From contig JBFMCR010000001.1 in NCBI GenBank assembly GCA_040754425.1, positions 1 to 64,000 of the forward strand: a DNA stretch of 64,000 nucleotides. Direction: 5' to 3'. How positions within the stretch are numbered: the stretch's first letter is position 1; each line of letters begins with the position of its first letter. This document shows positions 41,399 through 49,977 of the stretch, piece after piece. This stretch comes from UBA6918 sp040754425. GTDB lineage: Bacteria; Pseudomonadota; Gammaproteobacteria; Burkholderiales; Thiobacillaceae. Under the pieces are notes generated by a model, which was given only the letters and a program-made list of their open reading frames with translations, had not been told where the DNA came from and ran no database searches. The position numbers and the translations under genes were made by a program.

Positions 41399-42949
41399 TC
41401 AGAATCCCCAAACCAGGCTGGCATGAATGCGGCCCGGGTCCTCGTCGCGCACGCCGCCGCCGTCCAGGACGTAGGCAGCATCGACTTTGATCAATGCGGA
41501 ATCGGCGATGCGCAGGCGCGCGCCCAGGCCGGCGCTGGCAATGGCCGTATCCGTGCCCGTCACTTCATCCGCAATCTGCGCGAAGTCGGCAAAGCCGACC
41601 AGACGCAGCGCGGCACGCTCCTGTTTCAGCACGACCGGCGTGGTGACTTCCACGCCTGCGCGCACGCCCGTCTCGCCAGCGATCTCGCGCTCCTCGAAAC
41701 CGCGCACCGATGCGGCACCGCCGATGCCGAAGTCCTCGGCGCCGGGCAGCGGCTCGCTGGTCCACTGGCCGTTCGCCGCCAGCAGCACTTCCCAGCCGCT
41801 CTTGAAATTCAGGTTGTGGCTGATGCTGGCGCGCGCCACGTCGTAATGCTTGTCCTGGCCGCCGTTAGCGGCAATGCGCCTGACATTGCCAAGATGCGCA
41901 AGCCCGAGGTTGCGCGCATAGCTCAGGGCAAAGCGGGTCTGTGCTTCCGGCGTGAGCAGGCTGCCGCCATAGGCGATGCTCAAGGGCGTCAGCGAGTAAT
42001 CGGGCGTGATGTTCTGCTCGGTTTCCACCAGACGGTAATCGAGCCCCGCGCTGAGGTTGTGCTTGTAGTCACCGAACGGCTCCAGGTTGTGCACGTAACG
42101 CATGCCCGCCGCATAACCGGCGGCCTGGTATCCCATGCTGCCGCCGGCCGCCGTGATGTTGCCCGAGACGCTGGCGTAACTGCCGGAAAGCTCGATGGCA
42201 TCGCCCAATGACGGCAGCGGCACTTTCCAGTAGCCGCCCAGGATTTGCACGTCTTCGGGGTTTTCAACCGAGGTGATGGCCTGCACCGCCACCAGCTGGT
42301 CGCGGTTGAACACATTGCCATGGCTGATGCCGGCGCTCAGGCGCCAGTCGCCCCCGCTATCCTCGCTGCCGTTGTTCTCGGCACTGACGAAGCCATGCCA
42401 GGGATTGTCGTCCTTGACCGCCACCTTGGCGTCGATTTCACCGATCTGGCTGCCGGTGTTGAGCGTGACCAGGGTCTGCTTGACCATGCTTTCGTTCGCC
42501 AGCGCCAGGCTGCGGGCGAGGTCGCGCGTGTTGGGCGAGCGGCCTTCGCGCAATTCCGGCAGGGCGGCGAGAATGTTTTCGCGGTCGTGGTACCGGCCGT
42601 CCTGAATCTCGATGCGCGCGAGCCTGGCCTCGATCACCTTGAACCGAATCACGCCGCCGGTGATTTCCTGCTCGGGTACCGTGACCTGCACCGCCCCATA
42701 GCCTGCCTGCGTGTACAAGGCCTGCAGCGCGAGGCGCGCCTGCTCGATGTCGGCAAAGCTGCGCTCGCCGCCGATAAAGGGCTCGACGCTGGCATTGGCA
42801 AGGTCGGCGGGAAGCAGGGTATTGCCGCTGATTTCAAAAGCGCGGATGGGGAAACGCGGCTCGGCCGGTTCCGGTGCGGCCGTTTCTGCTGCTGAGGCGG
42901 CGGCAAAAACGGCCATGATGGCAACGGCTACCAAAGGGCGTGTCGGCAT
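41399..42949 (-). CDS. TpsB outer-membrane transporter (ShlB/FhaC/HecB family)
   Basis: A 516-residue Omp85-superfamily pore that exports its TpsA partner. A signal peptide (about 1-20), a POTRA-type region (about 30-190; FEISGNTLLPADLANAS and LQALYTQAGYGAVQVTVPEQ) and a 16-strand barrel are seen. The conserved L6 motif SVRGFEEREIAGE lies at about 410, and the protein ends in an aromatic residue (SLVWGF) as required for barrel assembly. First gene of tpsB-fecR-tpsA, divergent from the CHASE2 cyclase with 138 bases between the starts. Confidence 0.92.
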   Translation of the reverse strand: MPTRPLVAVAIMAVFAAASAAETAAPEPAEPRFPIRAFEISGNTLLPADLANASVEPFIGGERSFADIEQARLALQALYTQAGYGAVQVTVPEQEITGGVIRFKVIEARLARIEIQDGRYHDRENILAALPELREGRSPNTRDLARSLALANESMVKQTLVTLNTGSQIGEIDAKVAVKDDNPWHGFVSAENNGSEDSGGDWRLSAGISHGNVFNRDQLVAVQAITSVENPEDVQILGGYWKVPLPSLGDAIELSGSYASVSGNITAAGGSMGYQAAGYAAGMRYVHNLEPFGDYKHNLSAGLDYRLVETEQNITPDYSLTPLSIAYGGSLLTPEAQTRFALSYARNLGLAHLGNVRRIAANGGQDKHYDVARASISHNLNFKSGWEVLLAANGQWTSEPLPGAEDFGIGGAASVRGFEEREIAGETGVRAGVEVTTPVVLKQERAALRLVGFADFAQIADEVTGTDTAIASAGLGARLRIADSALIKVDAAYVLDGGGVRDEDPGRIHASLVWGF

Positions 42950-43087
42950 GGCTTATGCGGGGTCCGGTTATGCTTGTTCTGGCTGGCCTGGATCGGGGGA
43001 GGTCAACCCATTCTATACAAAAGCACAAAAAGGTGTAATCTTGCATGGAAAAGCAAGAATCTGGCCGGCTTCCGTTATCATCGCCCG
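42950..43087. promoter_or_regulatory. Divergent promoter region, tpsB and CHASE2 cyclase
   Basis: This 138-base gap must hold promoters for both directions. A TATACA (about 43013) is a candidate -10 for the cyclase gene, and CTTGC/GCAAG (43041-43058) is a small dyad. I see no clear CRP-type TGTGA-N6-TCACA site. Confidence 0.4.
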
Positions 43088-45208
43088 ATGAGCTTTTCAG
43101 CCATATTCCGCCGCCTCGGCCTGGGCGCCCTGCTGCCCTTGGCAGCCATTGCCGCAGGCATGGCGGTCTACCAGGCCGACCCCGCACCGGTCGAGGAACT
43201 GCGCAACGCGATTTTCGACCAGTACCAGCGCATTTCTCCGCGCATCTACCATGATGCGCCGGTGAGGGTGGCGGACATCGATGACGAAAGCCTGGCGCGC
43301 CTGGGCCAGTGGCCGTGGCCGCGCACCCAGCTTGCGGCTTTGGTGGAAAAACTGCGACAAAATGGTGCAGCCGCCGTGGTGTTCGACGTCACTTTCCCCG
43401 AACCGGACCGCACTTCGCCGCAATCCATGCGCGCCATCTGGAAGCCCACGCCGGCGCTGGAAGCCCAACTTTCCCGCCTGCCGGATCACGATGCCGTGTT
43501 CGCGCAGGCTATTTCCCGAAGCAACGTGGTGCTGGCCTTTGCGCTCACCGACAAGGCCTCGACCGCCCCGCTGGTCGCTCGCCGCTATGCCGTGCGCGAA
43601 GAAGGCGGCATCCCGCTGCCCTACCTGCGCCATTTCGCCGGCAGCGTGGCTTCGCTGCCCATTCTGCAAAAGGCGGCGGCGGGAAACGGCGCCTTCACTT
43701 TCGTCTCCGACGGCGACGGCATCGTGCGGCGCGTGCCTCTGCTCATGAATCTGGATGGCAGGCTGGTGCCTTCGCTCACGGCCGAGGCGCTGCGCGTCGC
43801 CCAGCATGCCGACACCTACGTGATCAACACCCTCGCCATCGATGGCGGCGGCGTGCAGAGCGTGCAGATCGGCGACTTTCTCATCCCCACGACGCCGGAC
43901 GGCGAGATGTGGCTGCACTACACCGAGGAAGTGCCACAGCGCACCCTGCCGGTATGGAAAATCCTCGCCGACGAAATTCCACGCGAGGAAATCGAGGACC
44001 GCATCGTACTAATCGGCACCTCGGCCCAGGGACTGAACGATCTGCGTTTCAGTCCCATGGGCGACTTCCCCGGCGTGGAGGCACACGCCCACGCGCTGGA
44101 GCAAATCATCGGCGGCGAATTCCTGCACCGTCCGGACTGGGCCACTGGCCTCGAAATCATCGTGCTGGTCGCCGGAGGCCTGCTGATCGGCATGATCGCC
44201 CTGCACACGCCGGCGCTGGTGTCGGCACTGTCCTTGCTGCTGATGCTGGGCGGACTGGCCTGGGGCGGCTGGCACCTGTTCACGGCCGAACACTTGTTGC
44301 TCGACACCGCGGTGCCGGGCATGACCGTGCTGCTGTCCTTCACGCTCTCCAGCGTGTACCGGCATGTATCCGCCGAGCTACGCCAGCGCTGGGTCAAGCG
44401 CGCGTTTTCGCGCTATGTTTCGCCCAACCTCGTGGCCTACCTGGTCGACCATCCGGACAGCCTGCACCTGGGCGGGCGCCGACAGGAATGCAGCTTCATC
44501 TTCACCGACCTGGCCGGCTTCACCAACCTGATGGAAAAGATCGACCCCACCCAGGCGGTCGACCTGCTCAACCGCTATCTGGATGAAATGATCGCCATCG
44601 CCTTCAAGCACGACGGCACCCTCGACCGCATCGTCGGCGACGCCGTGGCGGTGATTTTTTCCGCGCCCATCGAACAGCCCGACCACCGCGCCCGCGCCTT
44701 CCGCTGCGCCCTGGAAATGAAGGCATTTTCCAACCGCTACATGGCCGAGGCCAACGCACGCGGGTTTGCCTTCGGCATGACCCGCATCGGCGTGCATTCG
44801 GGCGAAGTGACGGTGGGCAACTTTGGCGGCTCGACCATTTTCGACTACCGCGCGCTGGGCGACCCCATCAACACCGCCTCGCGCCTGGAAAGCGTGAACA
44901 AGCAGCTGGGCACGCAAATGTGCGTATCCGCCGCCACGCTTTCGGGCTGCCCCGACGCCATCGCGCGGCCGGTGGGCAAGCTGGTGCTGAAAGGCAAGAG
45001 CGAGCCGCTCATGGTGTACGAGCCGGTGGAGAAACCCGACCCCGAATACGAAGCCGCCTACAAGCTGCTGGCGGCACAAAGCCCCGATGCACAGGCTGCA
45101 CTCGAAGCCCTGGCCCAGGCCCGCCCCGACGACCCCTTGCCCAAATTTCACCTGGCGCGCTTTGCCAACGGCCAGAAGGGTGAAGTCATCGTGTTCACGC
45201 AAAAATAA
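43088..45208 (+). CDS. CHASE2-domain class III adenylate/guanylate cyclase
   Basis: A 706-residue membrane receptor cyclase. After one N-terminal helix come the periplasmic CHASE2 domain (about 35-330; VRVADIDDESLARLGQWPWPRT), three hydrophobic helices (about 355-430) and a catalytic domain (about 465-640). Metal aspartates are in FIFTDLAGFT and DRIVGDAVAVIF. The transition-state Asn and Arg are in NTASRLES, and a substrate lysine is likely in LVLKGKSEP. At the second purine-specificity position the sequence is YRALGD, so ATP versus GTP cannot be assigned. Stop abuts the stop of the CNB-EAL gene. Confidence 0.9.
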   Translation: MSFSAIFRRLGLGALLPLAAIAAGMAVYQADPAPVEELRNAIFDQYQRISPRIYHDAPVRVADIDDESLARLGQWPWPRTQLAALVEKLRQNGAAAVVFDVTFPEPDRTSPQSMRAIWKPTPALEAQLSRLPDHDAVFAQAISRSNVVLAFALTDKASTAPLVARRYAVREEGGIPLPYLRHFAGSVASLPILQKAAAGNGAFTFVSDGDGIVRRVPLLMNLDGRLVPSLTAEALRVAQHADTYVINTLAIDGGGVQSVQIGDFLIPTTPDGEMWLHYTEEVPQRTLPVWKILADEIPREEIEDRIVLIGTSAQGLNDLRFSPMGDFPGVEAHAHALEQIIGGEFLHRPDWATGLEIIVLVAGGLLIGMIALHTPALVSALSLLLMLGGLAWGGWHLFTAEHLLLDTAVPGMTVLLSFTLSSVYRHVSAELRQRWVKRAFSRYVSPNLVAYLVDHPDSLHLGGRRQECSFIFTDLAGFTNLMEKIDPTQAVDLLNRYLDEMIAIAFKHDGTLDRIVGDAVAVIFSAPIEQPDHRARAFRCALEMKAFSNRYMAEANARGFAFGMTRIGVHSGEVTVGNFGGSTIFDYRALGDPINTASRLESVNKQLGTQMCVSAATLSGCPDAIARPVGKLVLKGKSEPLMVYEPVEKPDPEYEAAYKLLAAQSPDAQAALEALAQARPDDPLPKFHLARFANGQKGEVIVFTQK

Positions 45209-46417
45209 TCAGCTTCCGCCGCCGCGCTGTGCAATGTAGTCGAGCGCATCGGCCTGGCTGAGCGGGCGCGCATACAGATAGCCTTGGCCATATTTGCAGC
45301 CGAGCTGTTTCAGCGCCGCCTCGTCTGCCGCTTCCTCGATTCCTTCGGCGATGCTGTCCATGCCCAGCTCATGGGCAAGCGCGGCGATGGCGCGGGCGAT
45401 GCGATGGCCGTTGGCCTTTGTGCGCATGGCGCGCACGAAGGACTGGTCGATCTTGAGGTTGTCGAGCGGCATGCGCTCCAGATAGCTCAACGAGGAATAG
45501 CCGGTGCCGAAGTCGTCGATGGCGAGCAACATGCCCTGTTGCTTCAAGCGCCGCATGGCCTCGATGGCCATGTCGTCATTGTCCATCATCATGCTTTCGG
45601 TGATTTCGAGCTTGATCCGTTTGGTGTCGACGCCGGAATCGCGGATCACCGCCATGACGGTTTCCAGCTCCTCGGCATCGAGCAGCTGGCGCGCAGAAAG
45701 ATTGATGCTCATGAACAGCGGAATGCGCCCGGGATGATGGCGGTCCATGGCTTGCTGCAGCAGTCGTTGGCCGCGCAGCGCTTCGCCCAGAGTCCAGCGG
45801 CCGAGCGGCAGGATGAGGCCGGTGTTTTCCGCCAGCGCGATGAACTCGGCCGGATTGACCAGGCTGCCGTCCTGTCTTCGCCAACGCACCAGCGCTTCGA
45901 AGCCCGCCAGGCTGCCGTCGGCAAGATGCACTACCGGCTGGTAATGCACGCGAAACTCTTCGCGCTCGATGGCCTCGCTCATGTCCTGGGAGGCGCGGAT
46001 GTTGCGCACGGCGTAATCGTGCAAGGCGGACAAATGGGCAGCCACGGCCTCATCCGCATGGCCTCTGCCCGTATTGCTGGCGCGAAAACGGCTCACTACC
46101 AGGCCCAGCAGATGCGCCAGCAGAGGGTCTGAATGCTTGAGCTTGTCGAAAAACAGCTGGCTGTTGATGGCGATCAGCGTGGTCGGCTCGGCCGCCACCG
46201 CGGAGGCGGTGCGCGGCAGATTGTCCACCAGCGCGATCTCGCCGAAAATCTCGCCGGCATCGAGCGCGCGCACCAGGCTCTCCTGCCCCTTGCCGTCGGC
46301 GCGGATGATGTTCACCCGCCCGCTTTCGATCAGATAGGCATCGCGTCCGGCATCGCCTTCGCGAAAGATGACAGCGCCGGTTTGATAGCTCTCGCGACGC
46401 CAAGGCACAGCAGCCAT
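45209..46417 (-). CDS. CNB-EAL protein: cyclic-nucleotide-gated c-di-GMP phosphodiesterase (predicted)
   Basis: A 402-residue cytoplasmic protein. The CNB domain (about 10-125) holds FGEIALVDNLPRTASAV, retaining Glu and Arg of the phosphate-binding cassette. The EAL domain (about 150-395) has FEALVRW, INLSARQL, KLEITESMMM, IDDFGTGYSSLSYL, NLKIDQSFV, IAEGIEE and YGQGYLYARPL, so the metal and catalytic residues look complete. AGGAG lies 8 bases before the ATG at 46417, which settles the start; the frame extends 104 codons upstream through a repeat. It would degrade c-di-GMP under cyclic-nucleotide control; this is inference. Confidence 0.88.
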   Translation of the reverse strand: MAAVPWRRESYQTGAVIFREGDAGRDAYLIESGRVNIIRADGKGQESLVRALDAGEIFGEIALVDNLPRTASAVAAEPTTLIAINSQLFFDKLKHSDPLLAHLLGLVVSRFRASNTGRGHADEAVAAHLSALHDYAVRNIRASQDMSEAIEREEFRVHYQPVVHLADGSLAGFEALVRWRRQDGSLVNPAEFIALAENTGLILPLGRWTLGEALRGQRLLQQAMDRHHPGRIPLFMSINLSARQLLDAEELETVMAVIRDSGVDTKRIKLEITESMMMDNDDMAIEAMRRLKQQGMLLAIDDFGTGYSSLSYLERMPLDNLKIDQSFVRAMRTKANGHRIARAIAALAHELGMDSIAEGIEEAADEAALKQLGCKYGQGYLYARPLSQADALDYIAQRGGGS

Positions 46418-46489
46418 ATGCAGTTCTCCTGCTCGTTCATCCGCGCACACCGGGTTGACGCGAAACGACGCGAAGCGTTTCCCCGTCTT

Positions 46490-46508
46490 CCTCTCCCGCG
46501 GGGAGAGG
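46490..46508. repeat. GC hairpin J (CCTCTCCC/GGGAGAGG)
   Basis: An 8-bp stem with short GC loop, followed by further GGGGAGAGGG words, in the 191-base gap between ilvD and the CNB-EAL gene. It is the same word family as the insertion in ybeY. Confidence 0.7.
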
Positions 46509-46608
46509 GCCGGGGAGAGGGAACGGACACGGCGGCGCGCTGCGTTCTTGATTCGGGTTGGCGCAGCCGCCATGTCCGTCAGACCGCCCCAGCCGGCCGG
46601 CGAAAACC

Positions 46609-48465
46609 TCAGTCCTTTCTTTCCACCTGCGTCACGTCGCGCACCGCGCCGAAAGCTGCGCTCGTGGTCATGGCCGCATACGCGCGCAAGGCCGCGGACA
46701 CCGTGCGCTCGCGTTTCACCGGTTTCCACGCGTCTTTGCCCCTGGCTTCCATTTCCCCTCGGCGCCGTGCGATTTCGGCCTCGTGCACCACCAGGTTGAT
46801 GGCGCGCCTGGGGATGTCGATCTCGATGCGGTCGCCTTCCTCTACCAGGCCGATCAGTCCGCCTTCGGCCGCTTCCGGCGAGACGTGGCCGATGGAAAGA
46901 CCCGAGGTGCCGCCGGAGAAGCGCCCGTCGGTGATGAGCGCGCAGGCTTTGCCAAGGCCCTTGGACTTGAGGTAGGAAGTCGGATACAGCATTTCCTGCA
47001 TGCCGGGGCCGCCTCTGGGTCCTTCGTAGCGGATGACGACGACATCACCTTCCTTAATCTGGTCGCCGAGGATGGCCTCCACCGCCTCCTCCTGCGATTC
47101 GAAAATGCGCGCCGGGCCGGAGAACTTCCAGATGCTTTCGTCCACGCCCGCGGTCTTGACGATGCAGCCGTGCTCGGCGAGGTTGCCATAAAGGACAGCG
47201 AGGCCGCCTTCCTTGGAATAGGCATGTTCGATGTCGCGGATGCAGCCGTTGGCGCGGTCCAGATCGAGCTCCTGCCAGCGCTTGTCCTGGGAAAACGCCA
47301 CCTGCGTGGGCACGTTGCCGGGCGCGGCCTTGTAGTAATGCTTCACGTCCGCGCTCTTGCTGCGACGGATGTCGAATTTCTCGATCTGTTCGCCCATGGA
47401 CTTGCTGAGCACGGTAGGCACGTTGCGGTGGATGAGGCCGCCGCGGTCGAGTTCGCCCAGAAGCGCCATCACGCCGCCGGCGCGGTGCACGTCTTCCATG
47501 TGGTATTGCTGGGTGGCGGGTGCCACCTTGGAAAGATTGGGCACCTTGCGGCTCATGCGGTCGATGTCGGCCATGGTGAAGTTGACCCCCGCTTCGTGCG
47601 CCGCGGCAAGCAGATGCAGCACGGTGTTGGTCGAGCCGCCCATGGCGATATCGAGCGCGATGGCGTTCTCAAAAGCCTCAAACGTGGCGATGTTGCGCGG
47701 CAGCACCGAGGCGTCGTTCTTCTCGTAATAACGCTTGGCCAGCTTCACAATCAGGCGGCCGGCGGCGAGGAACAAATTCTTGCGCTCGGCGTGGGTGGCC
47801 AGCACCGAGCCGTTGCCGGGCAGGGAAAGCCCCAGCGCCTCGGTCAGGCAGTTCATGGAATTGGCGGTGAACATGCCCGAGCAGGAACCGCAGGTGGGGC
47901 AGGCGGAGCGCTCCATCTCCATCACTTCGTCATCGCTGCAATGCGAGTCGGCGGCCGAAACCATGGCATCGACCAGGTCGAGGTGGATGACCTTGCCGTG
48001 GATCACCGCCTTGCCGGATTCCATCGGCCCGCCCGACACGAAAACAGTCGGGATGTTGAGGCGCAGCGCCGCCATCAGCATGCCGGGGGTGATCTTGTCG
48101 CAGTTGGAAATGCACACCAGCGCATCGGCGCAGTGCGCGTTGACCATGTATTCCACGCTGTCGGCGATGAGGTCGCGCGAAGGCAGCGAGTACAGCATGC
48201 CGCCGTGGCCCATGGCGATGCCGTCATCCACGGCGATGGTATTGAATTCCTTGGCCACGCCGCCAAAGGCCTCGATCTCGCGCGCCACCAGCTGGCCCAG
48301 GTCCTTCAGGTGCACGTGGCCGGGCACGAACTGGGTGAAGGAGTTGGCGATGGCGATGATGGGTTTGGAAAAATCCTCGTCCTTCATGCCGGTGGCGCGC
48401 CACAGGGCGCGTGCGCCGGCCATGTTGCGGCCGTGGGTGGTGGTGCGGGATCGGTATTCGGGCAT
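46609..48465 (-). CDS. ilvD: Dihydroxy-acid dehydratase
   Basis: An Fe-S dehydratase of 618 residues for valine, isoleucine and pantothenate synthesis. It has the N-terminal RSRTTTHGRNMAGARALW, cluster cysteines in CISNCDKITPG and CPTCGSCSGMFTANS, and the C-terminal RFSGGTSGLSIGHVSPEAA. The ATG at 48465 (MPEYRSRTTTHG) matches known starts. A second ATG nine bases upstream is possible. It is divergent from lgt. Confidence 0.96.
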   Translation of the reverse strand: MPEYRSRTTTHGRNMAGARALWRATGMKDEDFSKPIIAIANSFTQFVPGHVHLKDLGQLVAREIEAFGGVAKEFNTIAVDDGIAMGHGGMLYSLPSRDLIADSVEYMVNAHCADALVCISNCDKITPGMLMAALRLNIPTVFVSGGPMESGKAVIHGKVIHLDLVDAMVSAADSHCSDDEVMEMERSACPTCGSCSGMFTANSMNCLTEALGLSLPGNGSVLATHAERKNLFLAAGRLIVKLAKRYYEKNDASVLPRNIATFEAFENAIALDIAMGGSTNTVLHLLAAAHEAGVNFTMADIDRMSRKVPNLSKVAPATQQYHMEDVHRAGGVMALLGELDRGGLIHRNVPTVLSKSMGEQIEKFDIRRSKSADVKHYYKAAPGNVPTQVAFSQDKRWQELDLDRANGCIRDIEHAYSKEGGLAVLYGNLAEHGCIVKTAGVDESIWKFSGPARIFESQEEAVEAILGDQIKEGDVVVIRYEGPRGGPGMQEMLYPTSYLKSKGLGKACALITDGRFSGGTSGLSIGHVSPEAAEGGLIGLVEEGDRIEIDIPRRAINLVVHEAEIARRRGEMEARGKDAWKPVKRERTVSAALRAYAAMTTSAAFGAVRDVTQVERKD

Positions 48466-48484
48466 GGCTGTCATCCGGCAAAGC

Positions 48485-48490
48485 TATAAT
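48485..48490 (+). promoter_or_regulatory. -10 box of the lgt promoter
   Basis: A perfect TATAAT lies 32 bases before the lgt ATG. The -35 region, which falls in the ilvD start, is weak. Confidence 0.6.
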
Positions 48491-48521
48491 CAAACGCTCA
48501 TTTTACTCCCTCGCGCCCGCC

Positions 48522-49310
48522 ATGCTGGTACACCCGCAATTCGACCCCGTCGCCTTCTCGCTTGGGCCCCTCAAGGTGCACTGGTACGGCCTCATGTATC
48601 TGCTCGCCTTCCTGCAGTTCTGGTGGCTGGGGAAAAAACGCCTCGCCGCGCGGCCGGAACTGGGCATGACCGAAAAGGGCCTCGACGACCTCATGTTCTA
48701 CGGGGTGCTGGGCGTGGTGGTCGGCGGGCGTCTGGGCCAGGTGCTGTTCTACGAGCCGGACTATTATTTTTCCCATCCGGCCGAAATCATCGCCGTGTGG
48801 AAAGGCGGCATGAGCTTCCACGGCGGACTCATCGGCGTGCTCGCCGCCGTCACGCTGTGGACGAAAAAACACCGGGTGGCGTGGCTTTCCGTCACCGACT
48901 ACATCGCGCCGCTGGTGCCTTTGGGACTCGCCTTCGGCCGCATCGGCAACTTCATCAACGGCGAACTGTGGGGACGTGCGGCAGACCCCGACCTGCCCTG
49001 GGCCATGGTGTTTCCGCAGGCCGGCGACGATCTCGCGCGCCATCCCTCGCAGATCTACCAGGCGCTGGGCGAGGGCCTGCTGCTCTTCGTCATCCTCTGG
49101 CTCTTTGCGCGCAGGGCCCGGCCGACGGGCGCGGTATCCGGCGCCTTCCTCGTCGGCTACGGCGTGCTGCGCTCGGCTGCCGAATATTTCCGCGAGCCGG
49201 ACGCCGGCATCTTCGGCCTGTCCTACACCGTCAGCATGGGCCAGTGGCTCAGCCTGCCCATGATCGCGATCGGCGTCTACCTGCTGGCAAGGGCCTACCG
49301 GAAGATTTGA
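48522..49310 (+). CDS. lgt: Prolipoprotein diacylglyceryl transferase
   Basis: An inner-membrane enzyme of 262 residues that transfers diacylglycerol from phosphatidylglycerol to the lipobox cysteine, the first step of lipoprotein maturation. The Lgt signature is GRIGNFINGELWGR (about 140-153). Other conserved parts are VHWYGLMYLLAF, GGRLGQVLFY, GGMSFHGGLIG and HPSQIYQALGEG. Its TGA overlaps the next ATG (TGATG). Confidence 0.96.
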   Translation: MLVHPQFDPVAFSLGPLKVHWYGLMYLLAFLQFWWLGKKRLAARPELGMTEKGLDDLMFYGVLGVVVGGRLGQVLFYEPDYYFSHPAEIIAVWKGGMSFHGGLIGVLAAVTLWTKKHRVAWLSVTDYIAPLVPLGLAFGRIGNFINGELWGRAADPDLPWAMVFPQAGDDLARHPSQIYQALGEGLLLFVILWLFARRARPTGAVSGAFLVGYGVLRSAAEYFREPDAGIFGLSYTVSMGQWLSLPMIAIGVYLLARAYRKI

Positions 49311-49684
49311 TGCGCAAACTGTGGATGGTCGGCGGCTGGATCATCGTCGCCGCCGTCGTGTATTTTTCGCTGTTCAGGCTCGCCCTCGACACCGACATGC
49401 AAGGCGGCGACAAGCTCGGCCATTTCCTCGCCTACGGCGGCCTCATGCTGTGGTGGTCGCAACTGTGCGTTTCCACGCCAACGCGCCTCAAGCTGGCCCT
49501 GGCCTTCGTCGCCCTGGGCGGCGCCATGGAACTGGCCCAGGGCCTCACCCCCGGACGATACCCCGAATGGATCGACCTTGCCGCCGACACCGCCGGCGTG
49601 CTCGCCGGCTGGCTCGCCGCGCCCCCGCGCCTGCCCAATTTCTACCAAAGACTCACCGCCGCCTTCCCCGGCAAGCTTCGCTAG
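49310..49684 (+). CDS. VanZ-like small membrane protein
   Basis: A 124-residue protein with three or four hydrophobic helices (LWMVGGWIIVAAVVYFSL; GDKLGHFLAYGGLMLWW; LALAFVALGGAMELAQG). The pattern DKLGHFLAYGGL and MELAQGLTPGRYPEWIDL is typical of VanZ-family proteins, of uncertain function outside teicoplanin resistance. It starts in the TGATG overlap with lgt. Confidence 0.8.
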   Translation: MRKLWMVGGWIIVAAVVYFSLFRLALDTDMQGGDKLGHFLAYGGLMLWWSQLCVSTPTRLKLALAFVALGGAMELAQGLTPGRYPEWIDLAADTAGVLAGWLAAPPRLPNFYQRLTAAFPGKLR

Positions 49685-49687
49685 CGC

Positions 49688-49693
49688 TATAAT
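49688..49693 (+). promoter_or_regulatory. -10 box of the tRNA-Ala promoter
   Basis: TATAAT lies 12 bases before the tRNA, within a few bases of the preceding stop codon. The -35 is not clear. Confidence 0.6.
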
Positions 49694-49705
49694 CGCGCCA
49701 CACAT

Positions 49706-49781
<76 letters not shown>

Positions 49782-49790
49782 AGACACCCG

Positions 49791-49823
49791 AAGGCCAACC
49801 CAAATAAGGTTGGCCTTTCTTTT
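49791..49823 (+). terminator. Intrinsic terminator after tRNA-Ala
   Basis: A 10-bp perfect stem AAGGCCAACC/GGTTGGCCTT with 7-base loop followed by TCTTTT, 10 bases after the tRNA. Confidence 0.9.
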
Positions 49824-49977
49824 GGGGCCTGCCTGCCGCATCCGGTTTGCCACAGTTGAAATTTACTGAACTAGAATGCTTTTAACAGGCTGTAAACTGC
49901 ATGCCTGCGGGCACCGCCGCCGGACGCCCGGATTCACGCGCATGCGAAGCCCACAAACGACCAAGGCCGGAGGGGCC

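Noticed and set aside
46418..46729. N-terminal extension of the CNB-EAL protein
   Set aside because: It would cross hairpin J and the end of ilvD, and the AGGAG-preceded ATG at 46417 fits the CNB domain start.
47735..49309. Long plus-strand frame running into the VanZ-like gene
   Set aside because: Only the last 124 codons are supported; the rest is a shadow of ilvD and lgt.
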